A stretch of DNA of 64,000 nucleotides from Diphasiastrum complanatum (taxonomy: Eukaryota > Streptophyta > Lycopodiopsida > Lycopodiales > Lycopodiaceae), in contig CM055098.1 of NCBI GenBank assembly GCA_029204225.1, forward strand, positions 1,363,106 to 1,427,105, read 5' to 3'. The position numbers and the translations under genes are program-made. Positions within the stretch are counted from its first letter, which is position 1. The number at the start of each line of letters is the position of its first letter. A model generated the notes under the pieces. The model was not told where the DNA came from and ran no database searches. It worked only from the letters and a program-made list of their open reading frames with translations. Below are positions 30,621-42,831 of the stretch, in pieces.

Positions 30621-32430
30621 GCTTGAAATGTTTTTCACAAGCCTCTACAGCCACCCACATATCTAGGAGAGATGCTCTTATTTTCATATATATGCAGAAA
30701 ATGTGGAATAGGAAAACAACTTATGCAACAAAAATGCACATTGCCATGTTGCGGGCATGGAGGACGGGCAAATGACGACGGGCATAAACAAAATTGTTCT
30801 AGGGCCACAGGGTGGACAAGGAACTCTAACACTCGTTATTAGAGTATCGTGCTCACAAAAGACGGGTGCATGGGCCGAACGGTATTTCATAACTAGGTGC
30901 TAAGGTTAAATGGAATGGTGCAAGTTAATTGGCCATTTTGAATTCTAATTCTTGTCATGCCATTGGACAAATTCTTACTCCAATTGGCAAACCGGGCAAA
31001 GGCATTCCCTCAGAAAAGGCCACTTGGCGAGAAGGATAAAAGACCTAGAGACGATGCGAAAGGCCAAGTACTTAAGCTTGCCCACCGGAATACAGCAAGA
31101 ATTTTTTTGCCAGAGGGCAAGAGCGTTGGACAAGGGCCATTGATAATTAAAGTAGTCAAGGAAGAGAGAAGTGTAACGACAAAGGTCAACAACACGCTAG
31201 CTTAAGAGGGAAGAATCAAGGGTAGGCTCCCAACCCCAAAGGATTGAGGACGTGTGCAATTGAAGTAGTGGAACGAACTATCCATAGTTGGTGAGTTCTT
31301 GTCATGACTGGCTGATGTTGCTTCTTCTTGAAAATGTTGTTCCCCGCTGGCAGTTTGGTCGCCAAACCCTTGTCTTATTGGAAATTGTTGACCTTGTTGG
31401 AGGTTTGATTTGCACTAGGAGTTGAGTACTAAACCCTAAACCCAGAACCATATACTTTTTATTTCATTGAGAGATCTGACGGTGCAAGCATTTTTTTTAG
31501 TCACAAACCATTTCAACTTGCCTGAATAGTTGAGTTGAAGTCTATGGGCATGTACATGTCTATGGCTCAGCTGGTCCATATCTACATTCTAGTCATAATG
31601 TAGAGTGTGTCTTATCTGTTTTTGACATGCTCAATATGATTCAAAAGTTAAGAAAAGACAATGATGTACTTTTCTCTATAGACCGATAGAGTGGTAGGGC
31701 TAGTGGCTTAGCAAAGCCCTAATCCACCAACTTAAGCTCATAATTATCCTCGATTTCAATTATATAGTTTTTGAGATATGTGTGGAGTGTTCTTTCTCCC
31801 TCTTGATTTTCACATTTGTAGATCATAGCCACAAGCCATTGGAGAATGTGTGTGATCAAGCTCATGGATAGTCGCACTTTGAGATCTAATGTGATCGGAA
31901 ATAACAAAGTCTTTGGTTCAGTTCAAAGAAGATCAATTCATATAAAACCCCATAACACACATGCTATGGGCTAGTTGATGGAACATTGGTTGCAATAGAT
32001 CCAATTCACGGCCAATTAATGATCCAATTCATGGCCAATTAATGAACAAGCAAGAGCTAGGAGAGGTCGCTAGACATCCAAAGTAGCTATGGTGAAGTGA
32101 TTCTCAGACTTGAATAGATTGTAGCTCCAAAGGTATGCAACAAGGCTAATTCTTGACAACTAAGATTTCAACTAAAAAACTGCTGGATCTTGCTCGAAAG
32201 GCATGTGTCTTTGGTGCTATAAAAGCTCATGGCTAAGTGCTAGAGTGGGTGAATGGTGCCAGAATGTCATATAATGTTGTGGAGATTTCACCCCCACTGT
32301 GGAGAGAAAGTGGAATAGAGATAATTTTTATATCGTTATGAATCTTGATAAGTGTGAAAAAATAGTCCAAATTGGCAAATATCAACTTGAGGCCTAAATA
32401 TGACAAACTAAAATAGTTTGACCAATGACA
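30621..32430. other. No recognisable gene
   Basis: Spacer with short frames only; no domain recognised on either strand. Confidence 0.4.
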
Positions 32431-32447
32431 AAAGGTAGTTTACTCAA

Positions 32448-32840
32448 GTGCACATGCCACATAGCAATGGACTCATACAAAGGAAAAATCACACCATTGT
32501 GATGATGAAAAAAATAAACTTAGCAAGCTTTTATTGGTCGGACGCTTGTAACACTACTACCTTCTTGCAAAATAGGAGCCCCACTATCGTGGTTTTCAAA
32601 GTGACCCCTGAAGAGGCATTTATAGGTATAAAGCCAAAGGTTGAAAAGTTTTTGGTGCAAAGCTTCTTTGCACATGCTAGAAAAAGAGAGAAATAAGCTT
32701 GATGCAAAATCTGTTAAGTGAGTTTTTGTTGGATACGACGAGAAAACAAGGGCATGTAATTGTTTTGATCTTATGACGTGAAAAAAAGATGATAGTAAAG
32801 ATGTAATCTTTGATGAAATCCACATGGTGGATGAATCTAG
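32448..32840 (+). pseudogene. Copia integrase fragment
   Basis: A degraded piece of Copia integrase on the plus strand. MPHSNGLIQRKNHTIV corresponds to the block with the catalytic Glu (here Gln, 'NG..ERKNR'), followed by FYWSDACNTTTFLQNRSPT and TPEEAFIGIKPKVE. Beyond a stop, VFVGYDEKTRA and DVIFDE-like sequence can be read to about 32830. No LTR, PBS or other Pol domain is attached. It is an old isolated remnant. Confidence 0.7.
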
Positions 32841-34830
32841 TGATAAACGTGAAATCTTTTGAAATGGGTCAAAATCCTATAACCATTTAGCAATTTTATA
32901 ATTCTATAACAAAATACTTTTTTGCGCAAAAATTCTCAAACTCCATAGAAAAAAATACTACAAGATCATGCAGTTTGACTAAAAACACTAGGACACCATG
33001 TCAAAAAATAAATAAAACTTTTTAATAAAACCAAACATTAAATTGTCCAGTGATGAACAAAATACAAAAATATTTGTAATTTTTTTTAATAATCGAAACT
33101 AATTTTTCTAATTAACTCATCGAATGCAATTGATGCTAGCTATGTTATGAATCGTTAACAAAAAAAAATTGCATTGTGACTTGCTCCATTGTTGTCAAGT
33201 TGAAGATGATGGATGTGCAATCAACCCAAGACGTTCTTGTAAAATTGATATTGCTGGCTTTCGTTAATGATTCGTCATGGGCAATTTGAAATTGAAACCA
33301 AAAAGTCTTTAAGATCTATATCAACTCTTGCTTGATTCTTTGTTGAACACTTCTTTTTGTCCTTTGGATCTACTTGTAACATTTCTAACTCATATATTAT
33401 AATTTTCACCGCAATCCAAAATGGATGATTTTCACTATTTTCAAAGCTAAAAGTGCAATGAGGCTCCCTACTTCAATTTCACTGAGATTATTAGACCATG
33501 GTGGCTTTTACAGTTTGACGACTTTTTTGAGAACCCAAATAGATTTCATGTTGTTTGTTTTGCACAAGGGATTTGTGAAACCATTGAGGATTCACCTGGA
33601 GTTGTTAGAAGTTTTGACCTTAACAACTAGTGAAACTCTTCAAATGAGTTTGTATCTCCCAACTTAAAAAGCAAATTGAGTTTTTGCTCTTCAAGATAAT
33701 TCATCCATCAATGTATATTAAACTTGTCAAAAAATTGATACGCTGCTTGAACGCTTGATTTCAAAAATTCAAAGTTTTGAATGGATCAGTTGAACATTGT
33801 TATTTTTAGCCTTCTACTCTTCCAAAATAGATATTAGATGATACAAAAACTCAAGCTTAACTTGAGTAAAAAGCATATTATGTAAAAAAATGAATCCCTT
33901 GAAAAGATAAATAAAATTCCAATATTACTTTTCCCACAATAATGTGATGCCTTCTATGAAGATTTAAGATCCAATATGATCCTAAATATAGATCTAGGCA
34001 CAATAGAAGATGCACAAAAACAAATGTCAAATTTGTAAACAATTCTACACATCGCATTTCTAGTTTGATAAAGATCAACATAACATAAAAAGATAGAATC
34101 AAAAGGTATCCAACATATGAAAAGATCTAATCCTAATTTCTATAAACAAGTCGTACAACAAAAAATCATTTATTACCACTCTCCAATAGAGATAAACAAG
34201 CATGCATCAAGTATTCTACTCAAAAGTGAAGAGAACTCCAAGCCTTCTCCACGACCTACCTACTATTTATAGCTGAATGTGATGACTCTCTCTCTATAGT
34301 CTTGGCCTAGCTTATCCAAAACTTGACCTAAACTAGTCATATTTGCCAAAATTGTGTAAAGCTAAAAATAAATTTTTTCATGACTAAGTGACCAAGTGAA
34401 CTTGGAACCAACTTAAAAATTGGTCATGTCACCTACTTTCACATGTGTGAGAAAACATGTGAAGTTTATTTGGTAATTTGGCCTCGTATACAATATACAA
34501 AAAGCTCCTCTTCACAAAGAGAGAGTCTCTTAAATAAGCAAGAGAGCTCCTTAGGTGGCATCCTAGTGGAATTTCCACATTTCACAAATTACAAGTGGAA
34601 TAATGCTCTCCAGTAGAGGTCGCCATCAAAAGGTGGCTTACTCTACTTTCTTGAAGATGGGTCTACTTGCATTTAATACCTTTGCCTAGAAATACTAGTT
34701 CCTACATGGTCATTCCATCTTCCGGGATTCACCATGAGTCTTACACAGTTCTTACTTGTCATTACTAACTAGTATTCCTCGGCTCTCAGTCTTCATTAGC
34801 CTCGTCTTCTCATAGACCTCCTCGGTCTAA
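32841..34830. other. No recognisable gene
   Basis: AT-rich spacer with no conserved frame. The stretch around 34200-34520 has the look of retroelement LTR or leader sequence but could not be paired. Confidence 0.35.
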
Positions 34831-34838
34831 GGTGAGAG

Positions 34839-36418
34839 GTGCTCTTGAGTTGCTCTGTCCGAGTATCTTGGGGATTCGTCAGAATCAGCCAACATCTGTT
34901 CTATAAATACGCAAATCAAGCTATATTTTTTATGGATGCGGATGCAACTATCTCAGTCCAAAATTTTGGCTATTTATTGGACGCGCTAGCTGGCAATCCT
35001 GTATGCTTCGGTGTTATCACATACAAGGTTGAGGTGGATCAAACATCAAACGTTTTCTGGAGTAGGAGCGCATGTTTCACGACTGTGCGATCATTTTGGA
35101 ATACTGACTGATCAGGATAAAACCATGTTGATGGGAAGGATGTTGGCTCCCAAACCAATTGACCTTTCCAGCCTCCTGACTGTTCCTCCACTAGTCACTA
35201 CAGCAGCAGTTGTGCCAGCAGTTGAAGTAGCAGCTACAACTACTATGGAGATAGATGCTATATTGTCTCAGCAAGATGCCGTTGCTACTACCGCCATGGA
35301 CACAGATGCAGCTGCTACCGCAGACTCATCCAAGCCAGCCTCTGCTTCAACCTCACAGAAGCACAAGAAGAGTTTCAGCACCTCGGACGATGCAACTCAG
35401 TCCAATACTTCAGCTAAGGCTTGAGCAGCTGCAGAAGGCGACACTGGGGCAACTGATGATGATGAAGATGAACATGATAACCAACCCCAGTGGTTCCGCA
35501 CTATGACAGAGAAAGCCAAGAATCTAGTGGCTGATATTTTTGACTTCGACCGCCACAATCAAAAGAATATTTTGGATCTGATCAAAGCGGAGCAGGAGTA
35601 TCAAGTCTCCCTCAAAGAGTCTTACGAGAAAATCGACTCGCTCGAATCAGACAACAGCCAATTGATTGAACAAAATCATTCCCTTGACACAGAGCTTCAG
35701 ACTACCATCAATGAAGCTGATTCTTTGAAGCAGATCAATAAGGCGATTGAGCCCAAGTCTGTCAATTATTAGACTGAGATTGATTCTTTGAGAAAACAAC
35801 TCCTGGATGCCAATAAACATAATGTTCCAGAAGCATTTGCAGGAGGAGCGAGCAACCATAATAAAGGCAGAAGCTGCGCTTGCTTTATGCAGCAATTCAG
35901 ACTTAATTACAATTGACCTCTCAAAACTGAACCAGCTCCAAGGCCATATGCTCAAAAATCTTCAAGTCGAGTTCTTGCAACCACTCGAGGATGCAAAGGC
36001 ACTTGTCGAGGAAGAGTTGGCTGAGTTGAAGGAGCTGTCTAGTGAAGCCACCTTAACTTGCAACGGGCCCGACTCTCATGAAGAACACCTCCAGGCCCTG
36101 CTACGCATTGATGATCTGACGCAGCAAATTCAAGCTGTGCCTGCCTGCTCGAGAGTCACTGACCATCCAGAGTATATGGAGGCAGTCACGAAGATCGACC
36201 AGCTGGAACATGAGTTGTCGGATCTCAAGCAGCAGTTGGAAAACCAGAAGTTAGCTACTGAGTTGCAAACTCAGGATTTGGCATCAGCAGCTACTCATGC
36301 AAAGCGACCACGTCGAAATCAGTCGAAGGTATGTGTTGAAAGATTCCATGCATTTGCTGAACGATTCTGGAAGTGGTGCCCACAAGCACTTAACATTGAA
36401 TTACCGACTAAGATATGA
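34839..36418 (+). pseudogene. Broken unrecognised ORF with coiled-coil C-terminus
   Basis: I do not recognise this protein. Plus-strand coding-like sequence runs from about 34839 to a stop at 36418 in pieces. An N-terminal part has MDADATISVQNFGYLLDALA; a frameshift lies near 35070. The next frame has HVSRLCDHFGILTDQDKTML and then an Ala/Thr/Asp-rich low-complexity linker. TGA at 35422 and TAG at 35770 interrupt the same frame. The acidic stretch GATDDDEDEHDNQ follows the first stop. A shift near 35820 leads into the last part (35807-36418), a Leu/Glu/Gln-rich region with heptad-like spacing that looks like a long coiled coil. It ends with a basic KRPRRNQSK patch. It could be a decayed host gene or an extra ORF of an LTR element (gag-like or env-like), since LTR-like DNA follows directly. 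Confidence 0.5.
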
Positions 36419-37440
36419 ATAGACATGTTAAACTAGAGTAATCTTAACTCTTAGTTAAATATACTTCTCGTGGTATAATTGAACATATATTCAACCTAAT
36501 TGTTAACTAGATCTTTTCGCGGGAGCGACGCACCTGTTGTTTTAGAGGTGTGTTTGTTCGTCCCATAGAACATATATTGATCTCACGCTTCAGTCTCGAC
36601 CATCGAGAGAGAAGAGTTTATGCATATGTAAGAGGTTGAAGAAGTGAATAGAGTGCTGAGAGTTATTCTCCCTTATCTCTGTTCTCCGCACTATTGAGTG
36701 TGAGTGATCATGAGTCTACTAGCAATCTCTAACACATTACATGAATTACTCTCTGATCAAACAGACTCTCTAGCGCATTACAGTCGTTTGTTGTGTATCC
36801 GTAAAACATGCTCTAAGGAACTGTCTTAAAATCCTCTTATTCGTCTGTCGTGAATACTTTCTTTTCGACACTCGAATAACGTCTAAATTTGGTATAGTCT
36901 AGCACGATCATTGAATAAAATTGTATGTATATATATGAGATGACAGTCTCTATCTGAAGAATTGAGTATTTGATCTGTGTTCCTGATTGTAATTGACATA
37001 AGTTTCTAACGTGCTCTAAAACTATGTGTGTTCTTTAACCATTAATTTGGACTTAAGTTGTTGAGGACTTCTGTCTAGAAACGAACAGTTCGCAAACGCG
37101 ATTAATTAATTGTCTGTACAACCATAAATACATCGAACATTTCTCGACTCTCTGTTGACACCTTAATCAGCCGGAGTGTAGTACTGCTGTACTGCTCTGA
37201 TAACATCTCATCTGTAGAACGCATTTCATTCGATTTAATAGAGACAAGACTGCTGTTCTGGAATTATTGACACTACAGACCCCAACATAAGTAATACTGG
37301 TTACTTTCTAATGTCAATTGACAGCCAGAATAACGCTCAAAGCCACTTCACTCGAAATAAATCATAAATTGTACCAAATACATAACTTTCAACGCTGTCC
37401 TTTGTGGGTTCGACATTATTTACTACAGATTCTATATTAA
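36419..37440 (+). other. LTR-like non-coding stretch after the coiled-coil ORF
   Basis: Starts TGTTAAACTAG at 36427, soon after the ORF stop. It has short repeated CTCTCTGATC / ATCTCTAAC elements, an AATAAAA at 36914 and no ORF, resembling an LTR. No second copy, clear polypurine tract or PBS is present in the window, so this is a suggestion only. Confidence 0.3.
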
Positions 37441-38422
37441 CCTTGTTGGTATAGTACGACACGGATAAATACTAGAGGTAGATGATTCGAGACTAGCCAG
37501 TGCCTCCTCATGCTCATGCATGGAATAGAAGCAAAACCAAAACCAGAGAAGCAAATCCATGAAGATTAGATTTGAAAGATGCAACACCAAACTCCTTGAA
37601 GCATGCATGAACACGGACGGTCTCATGTAAAAAGATAATCCAGACCACTTGAACAAAACACAATAAGTACATGTAGAACACTGAAGACATGAGCCATTCT
37701 TGGCATCTGAGTCTATTCAAAACAAACTCAAGCTTGCAAGCCCTCACCTCCATTCCAATTGAAGCAAAGTTTGGTATGCAAAACACTATTTTGCCATGCC
37801 AACTCATGTGTTTTGTTCATGCAAACTCATAGAAGTGCATGCCAAAGACCAATTACAAAGCATGCAAATTCGCATGATGACGAACTTCAATGTTTTTCTT
37901 CGAAGGAATGTGCTTTGCTATTTTCCATTATCGACATGTTGGATAATGAGCTCTCAGCCAAAGGTCCAAGCCTAAAAAAGTAAGGCCATCACCATTTTTT
38001 ATTCTTTAAATTTGACTTTTTTTCAAACTACATTAACCAACCTCAACACATAGTATTGCCTTTGCACGGCAAGGCCAAAAATTTGATACTCACCCCTCTC
38101 CGTATTAGAACAAACTTTCGGCCTAGCCTAGGGCCGAAGCCAAGAAAAAAGAATGGTAAAAATCCTAAAATGAATTAGGGCTTTGAAATCATAAAATGAA
38201 TCTGAATATGAAAAAAAAGCCCGATTTAAAGGATTAAGAAGTGAGAGTCACTCGAAGAGGTGAGATGACTAAGAGAGAAAGAGAAAATGTGTGTGTGTTG
38301 AAAGTGGGGGGACGCCCTCCAAGGGCGTTCCGCTAGGGATGCCTACGGCGAACTGCCCGAGGAGGGGACTTTCTGTGACGCGCATTTTTTTAAACATTTT
38401 GTTTTTTTTTTTGCTGTATATC
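37441..38422. other. No recognisable gene
   Basis: Spacer; no conserved frame on either strand. Confidence 0.4.
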
Positions 38423-38423
38423 C

Positions 38424-38464
<41 letters not shown>

Positions 38465-38833
38465 CCTCTCGCTCCTCTCTTTGCGCGCTCTCTGCCATCT
38501 CCCTCTCCTCTCTCTCTCTCCTTTTCCGCTCTCCTTCTACGCTCTCCCTCTGCTCGCTCTCTCTCTCCCTTTCCGCTCTCTCTCTGCGATCTCCCTCTGC
38601 TCTGTCAGCTCTCACACACACGCTCTCTCTCTCTCTCCCTCCCCCCGTCACCTCCCTCCGCTCTCTCTCTCTCTCTCTCGCCCTCTCTGCTCTCTCCCGC
38701 TCTCTTTCTCCACTCCCTCTTCGCTCTCCCTCCTCTGGCCGGTCTCCCTTCCTCCGTGCTTTATTTCTCTTCTCTCTCCTCTCTCTCTTTCCGTTCTCTC
38801 TCTCTCTCTACGGGCGTGCTCCCTCTATCTCTC
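38423..38833 (+). repeat. CT-rich low-complexity tract
   Basis: About 400 bases of CTCTC runs interrupted by GCTCTC, CCCTC and CACACA. All six frames stay open for long stretches, giving Ser/Leu/Pro or Arg/Glu-rich artefact proteins. No gene is called here. Confidence 0.85.
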
Positions 38834-39359
38834 TACGGGCTGCACGGGCTGTCTCACGTGCACCCAGGCAGCATTTTGAGAAAAAGGTTGATTTTGGGCC
38901 CTATATTATATGGTAGTAGCCTTGAGCACGTGGCAAAAATAGATTGGTCTATGGCCACACTTTCATCTTAGTCACTAAAAGTTTATCATGTTTCTTCATT
39001 ATCGACAATTGGACCTGAGTTATAAGCCTAGCAACTTTGAAGCTGACGCAGCCTTTTATATTAGCACAAGCTGCAATGCTGCAGCATTCTGCAGTTGGGA
39101 AGAAGGACAGGGTACAACATCCCTTCGAGAAAGCTTAGCTTTTCCCTCATCATGGCCTCAGATGCGCTTCAAGGTACTGCATTATTGAACACAGTTCTGT
39201 TTTTCACTTTTGTATCTGTGGGTTTAATCGAAATACAAATTTTCCTTTATGCTATTGATGTTATCATAAATTCAGATGCAATTCAAGACTCAACGCAATT
39301 CTATTTCTTTTTTTGCTCCCTCTCTTCCACGCTCTTTGGATTATATATCGATAAGTCAT

Positions 39360-39868
39360 CGACCAGGATGATGGTATCGATTGTAGACTTGGCGACATTC
39401 TTATTTCCAATTTATTATGGCACTGGTCTCATCTATAGCGGAGGGATTGTAGAGACATTTGGATAGACTACACTCATTTGGAGATAGGGGGTCTGATTAC
39501 CAGGAAGAGTTAGGTCATGATCTTTAACACCTCTAGGGCCTATATGCAACAACAAAGTTTCACTTTGGATGGTATCCTCCTACACCTATTTGGGCATAGT
39601 CTTCATAGCTCCCATTTTCAGTATTAGATAGGCTGTGGCAGTCGGGATGAGGAAGGGTAATGCGTCCTTGGTCAGTCTTGAGCGCTTCAGGAAATATTTC
39701 ACGATGGCTCGAGTAAGTGCAGGTTATTCGATACTAGGGTCTCACCTACCTCTATGTATGCTAAAGAGGTTTGGTGCACAACAATGTTTCGTGGACCTTT
39801 TGGAAGCTGAAGCTCTTTTTAATACGGGTTTGAAATGGCAACCTCGAGAAATGACGAAGCAGTTTTAG
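39360..39868 (+). pseudogene. LINE-like RT fragment 1
   Basis: Degraded plus-strand non-LTR RT. The 'RHLDRLHSF' helix after the catalytic box is readable in one frame, then VMIFNTSRAYM, YTYLGIVFIAPIFSIR and GNASLVSLERFRKYF in others. These correspond to the 'KTK.M.FN', 'Y.YLG..F' and 'A..SLER' blocks after the palm. The frame 39635-39868 is the best-preserved piece. It has many stops and shifts. Confidence 0.6.
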
Positions 39869-40059
39869 GGTTTTTTTCCTAGGGAGAGTTTATTTCTACC
39901 CTTATGTTATGGCAAAAACAAGTGCTTTTTCAGTGTTTAGGAAATGTAAATTATTATTAATCAACAATCAATCTTGAATCCTAACTCGAGAGTTGAAACT
40001 TTTGAGTCTCACCTATTACCTATTGTCATGATCCTTACTATGGACAGGGTGGTCACCTC

Positions 40060-40500
40060 CGATTCACAGTACAGTTGGTGTGAAGCAGGGCTGCCCCCTT
40101 TCTCCTACTCTTTTTGCTCTCTACATTGATGATCTCGAGCGGATTATCAAAGAGGAGGGTGGTGATGGCTGTCCTCTCGCAGATATTGTCATACCTATTC
40201 TCTTATATGCTGATGATATTGACTTGTTATCTACCTCAGCTAGAGGGCTTCAGAGACACCTTGACGTTTTACATGGTTTTTGTCAGAAGTGGGGTTTGAC
40301 GGTAAATATCTCTAAGACTAAGGCCATAGTGTTCAACACCAATAGGCAGCATATGCGGGACGATATTTTCTATTAGGATGGGCAACAATTGAAGATAGTT
40401 GCCTCTTACACTTATCTTGGAGTTCTTTTTTTTGGTCCTCTGCTTACTTTTAGACCTGCATCTACAACTCGCCTGCATAAGGGGCCCTTGTTCAGATGAG
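40060..40500 (+). pseudogene. LINE-like RT fragment 2
   Basis: The clearest LINE RT core in the window. VKQGCPLSPTLFALYIDDLE is the Q-G-C-P-L-S-P block; PILLYADDIDLLSTSARGLQ holds the YADD catalytic box; then KWGLTVNISKTKAIVFN. After a TAG at 40374, the frame continues with SYTYLGVLFFGPLLTFRPA. This belongs to a LINE distinct from the one at 1-5142, whose box is VADD and whose block is GDPLGG. Confidence 0.8.
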
Positions 40501-40623
40501 AGACTTTGTACTACCCTTTATATCCATTACCCTGCTACACGATGTTCTTTTTGGCCTACATTTTAATGAGCTAGAAGCCACTAATACTTGTACTAGAGGA
40601 ACTAGTAGTAGATTGAGGGCATC

Positions 40624-40900
40624 TTGATTTCTATTGTTGTATGTGTTGATGATACAATTTTCATATCTTCCTTGGCACATGGCCTACAAAGACATATCGC
40701 GACATTGTTCCGCTCTTGTCAAGAGAAAGGTCTATATATCAATGTTATGAAGACTAAGGTGATGGCCTTTAACACGTCTAGCCCCTTCATGTGTAGTCAG
40801 AGTTTCATTCCAACAGACCAACCATTGGAAGTTTTTTCTTGTGCACATATTTTTGCGACCCATCTTCAACATGAGACAACCAGCCACAAGCCAACTAGGG
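40624..40900 (+). pseudogene. LINE-like RT fragment 3
   Basis: A third copy of the same RT region in the same direction. VCVDDTIFISSLAHGLQRH is the catalytic box region (CVDD for YADD), then KGLYINVMKTKVMAFNTSSP. It is diverged from fragment 2 and lacks the upstream Q-G block. Confidence 0.65.
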
Positions 40901-40956
40901 AAGGTTCAGTCTACTATTGCCAACATCATGCTTTTTTGCTTCCAAATCAAATCTAG

Positions 40957-41339
40957 GTTGAAGAGCAAAGCACACAAGATTCATTCAAGAGATGAGAGAA
41001 AACACAATGCTTGTATTAGAGAAATGCAATAAAATGAGTGAGAGTAATGAAAATGAAGTTAAGATAGAGTTGTCTCCTCACATCTAGTCCATTTTTCATG
41101 AATGTTTTTCACTCACAGAAGGACTAGATCTAATTAATTACATCATATGAGGCAGAATGGCTTGATTAATCACTTAATATACTTGGTATATTGTGAGTAC
41201 ATTTAGTAACTAACAAGTACACCTAATTGACAATTGTATAATCTTTAGAAGGATTAGAACCAATACATCACTACAATCATGCAAATCCATCACATAACAA
41301 CAATTAAGATTTAAGATACTGCAAAGGTTCTTTCGTTAT
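40957..41339. other. No recognisable gene
   Basis: Short spacer between the LINE fragments and Gypsy-2; nothing recognised. Confidence 0.4.
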
Positions 41340-41545
41340 TTGAGTAATTGAGATGAGGGGGCTAGTTGGCAACTTCCTCTCACCTCTCAAGACATGAGAC
41401 AAATCCTCATGCTTGAATTTATGTACATGCGTATTAAAACTTGTAATTGGTTGCATAGCTGCATGCCAATGTTTACCTAGCATTATATGAAAATGTGCTA
41501 GTCTATTTATTTCAAAGTCTAACTTGTTCTTGTACCCCTGTGTAT
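41340..41545 (-). pseudogene. Gypsy-2 protease-region fragment
   Basis: Nucleotide similarity by eye to Gypsy-1 7838-8025 (shared AAGACATGAGACA, TGCATGCCA and TTTC(A/G)AA(A/G)TCTAAC patches) identifies this as the same part of a Gypsy protease/linker on the minus strand. It is cut at 41545, where the truncated Copia-3 LTR begins. About 350 bases of the Gypsy are missing between here and its resumption at 46089. Confidence 0.65.
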
Positions 41546-41810
41546 ATTCTCTAGTCTAGCTAAAAGCAAAAGCAAAAGCTAAGGCAAAAAGCTAATTGCT
41601 ATTATTACTACCTATTTTGGGTAAAGACCAAAGATGTATTTCTAAGTACTAAAATTAAGTCTTATTCTAGTAGTAGTGCGCCCACCTACGTGCATGACTA
41701 ATAAAAAATGACTTACTATAAATAGAAATCGACCCTATAATAGCATCAGGCATGGCCAAACTAGCATCAAGGGGTATAAAATAAACATTAATTCCAAATA
41801 CTCCCCCTTA
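41546..41810 (-). repeat. Copia-3 3' LTR, truncated
   Basis: It matches 45841-46088. The TGTCAGAATTTG end is missing where it meets Gypsy-2 sequence at 41545. Confidence 0.85.
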
Positions 41811-41820
41811 ATGTTTACTT
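41811..41820 (-). promoter_or_regulatory. Copia-3 polypurine tract
   Basis: Minus strand TAAGGGGGAG just before the LTR. Confidence 0.7.
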
Positions 41821-41835
41821 TGTTATCTATCACTC

Positions 41836-42390
41836 CTAAAAGTTCTCTAAACTTTTGAAACTTTTCTTTGCCAAGTCCTTTGGTAAAGATATCCGCAACT
41901 TGCTCGTTCGTAGGGCAATAGATAAGCTCCGCGTCACCACTCTGAATCTTCTCTCTGATGAAGTGTTGTTGTACTTTGATGTGCTTTGTCCTGTTGTCAA
42001 AAATTGGATTCTTGCCAATCTGATACAACTCTGATTGTCACACTGAAGTACTGTAGGTATATCCTGTACCATATGTAGATCTTGTAGAATTCTTCATAAC
42101 CATATTGCTTCACTTGTCGCACTTGTAGTAGCCCGGTACTTTGCCTCTATAGATGACAATGCAATAGTATGTTGCTTCTTTGAACTCCAAGAAATAGCAC
42201 CAGAACCAAGACTAAAAACATAACCTGTAGTAGATCTTCGGTCTTCCGCATCTCTAGCCCAATCAACATCCACATTTCCCTGTAACTTCAAATCATCTTG
42301 TCTCCCATAGAGAATACCAAACCTCAATGTACCCTGGATATATCTGAGTACTCGCTTAGCAGCTCTCCAACGAACCTACTTAGGCTTACC
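41836..42390 (-). pseudogene. Copia-3 RT tail and RNase H
   Basis: Reading on the minus strand: WRAAKRVLRYIQGTLRFG, DVDWARDAEDRRSTTGYVF, SWSSKKQHTIALSSIEAKYR, TSEAIWL, then after a stop and shifts DNQSCIRLAR, TKHIKVQQHFIREKI and EQVADIFTKGL. It contains RNase H catalytic-site blocks but is split over at least three frames. The RT palm that should precede it is missing. Confidence 0.8.
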
Positions 42391-42397
42391 CCCTTTA

Positions 42398-42831
42398 TCT
42401 GAGCATAGTATCTTGATTTGTCTATCTGTTTCTTTCTCCACCTATGTCGTAAACTTGTGAAATACTTGAATGCTTCACCCTTATTCTCGAGAAGATAAAT
42501 CCATGTCTTCTTAGAATAGTCATCAACAAACACCATGAAGTAACTTGCTGCCCCATAAGACTGAGTTCTCATAGGACCACACAAATATGTATGAACAAGT
42601 TCTAGAACAATTTTCGCCCTGAATGTACTAGCGGAAATTTCTTCATATGATGTATTCCTAAGACACAGTCCTCACAAACCTTGTGATTAGAAACAACTTG
42701 AGGGAAACCTGTAACCATGTTGTATTTCCTCAAGACTTGTAGACTTTTGTAGTTTAGATGCCCAAACCTCTTGTGCCATAACTTACTCACTGATCCAATA
42801 TCTGCAACATCTGCATGATGACTCACCACCT
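42398..42831 (-). pseudogene. Copia-3 second copy of pre-integrase/integrase start
   Basis: Minus strand: LWHKRFGHLNYKSLQVLRK and HKVCEDCVLGIHHMKKFP (zinc-binding region), then MCGPMRTQSYGAASYFMVFV and DDYSKKTWIYLLENKGEAF. It repeats 43403-43836 and ends abruptly at the RT tail. The second copy lacks the rest of the catalytic core. Confidence 0.85.

Noticed and set aside
38291-38971. Long Ser/Leu/Pro-rich and Arg/Glu-rich open frames in several phases
   Set aside because: They arise from CT-rich low complexity; overlapping frames on both strands are all open and none shows a domain.
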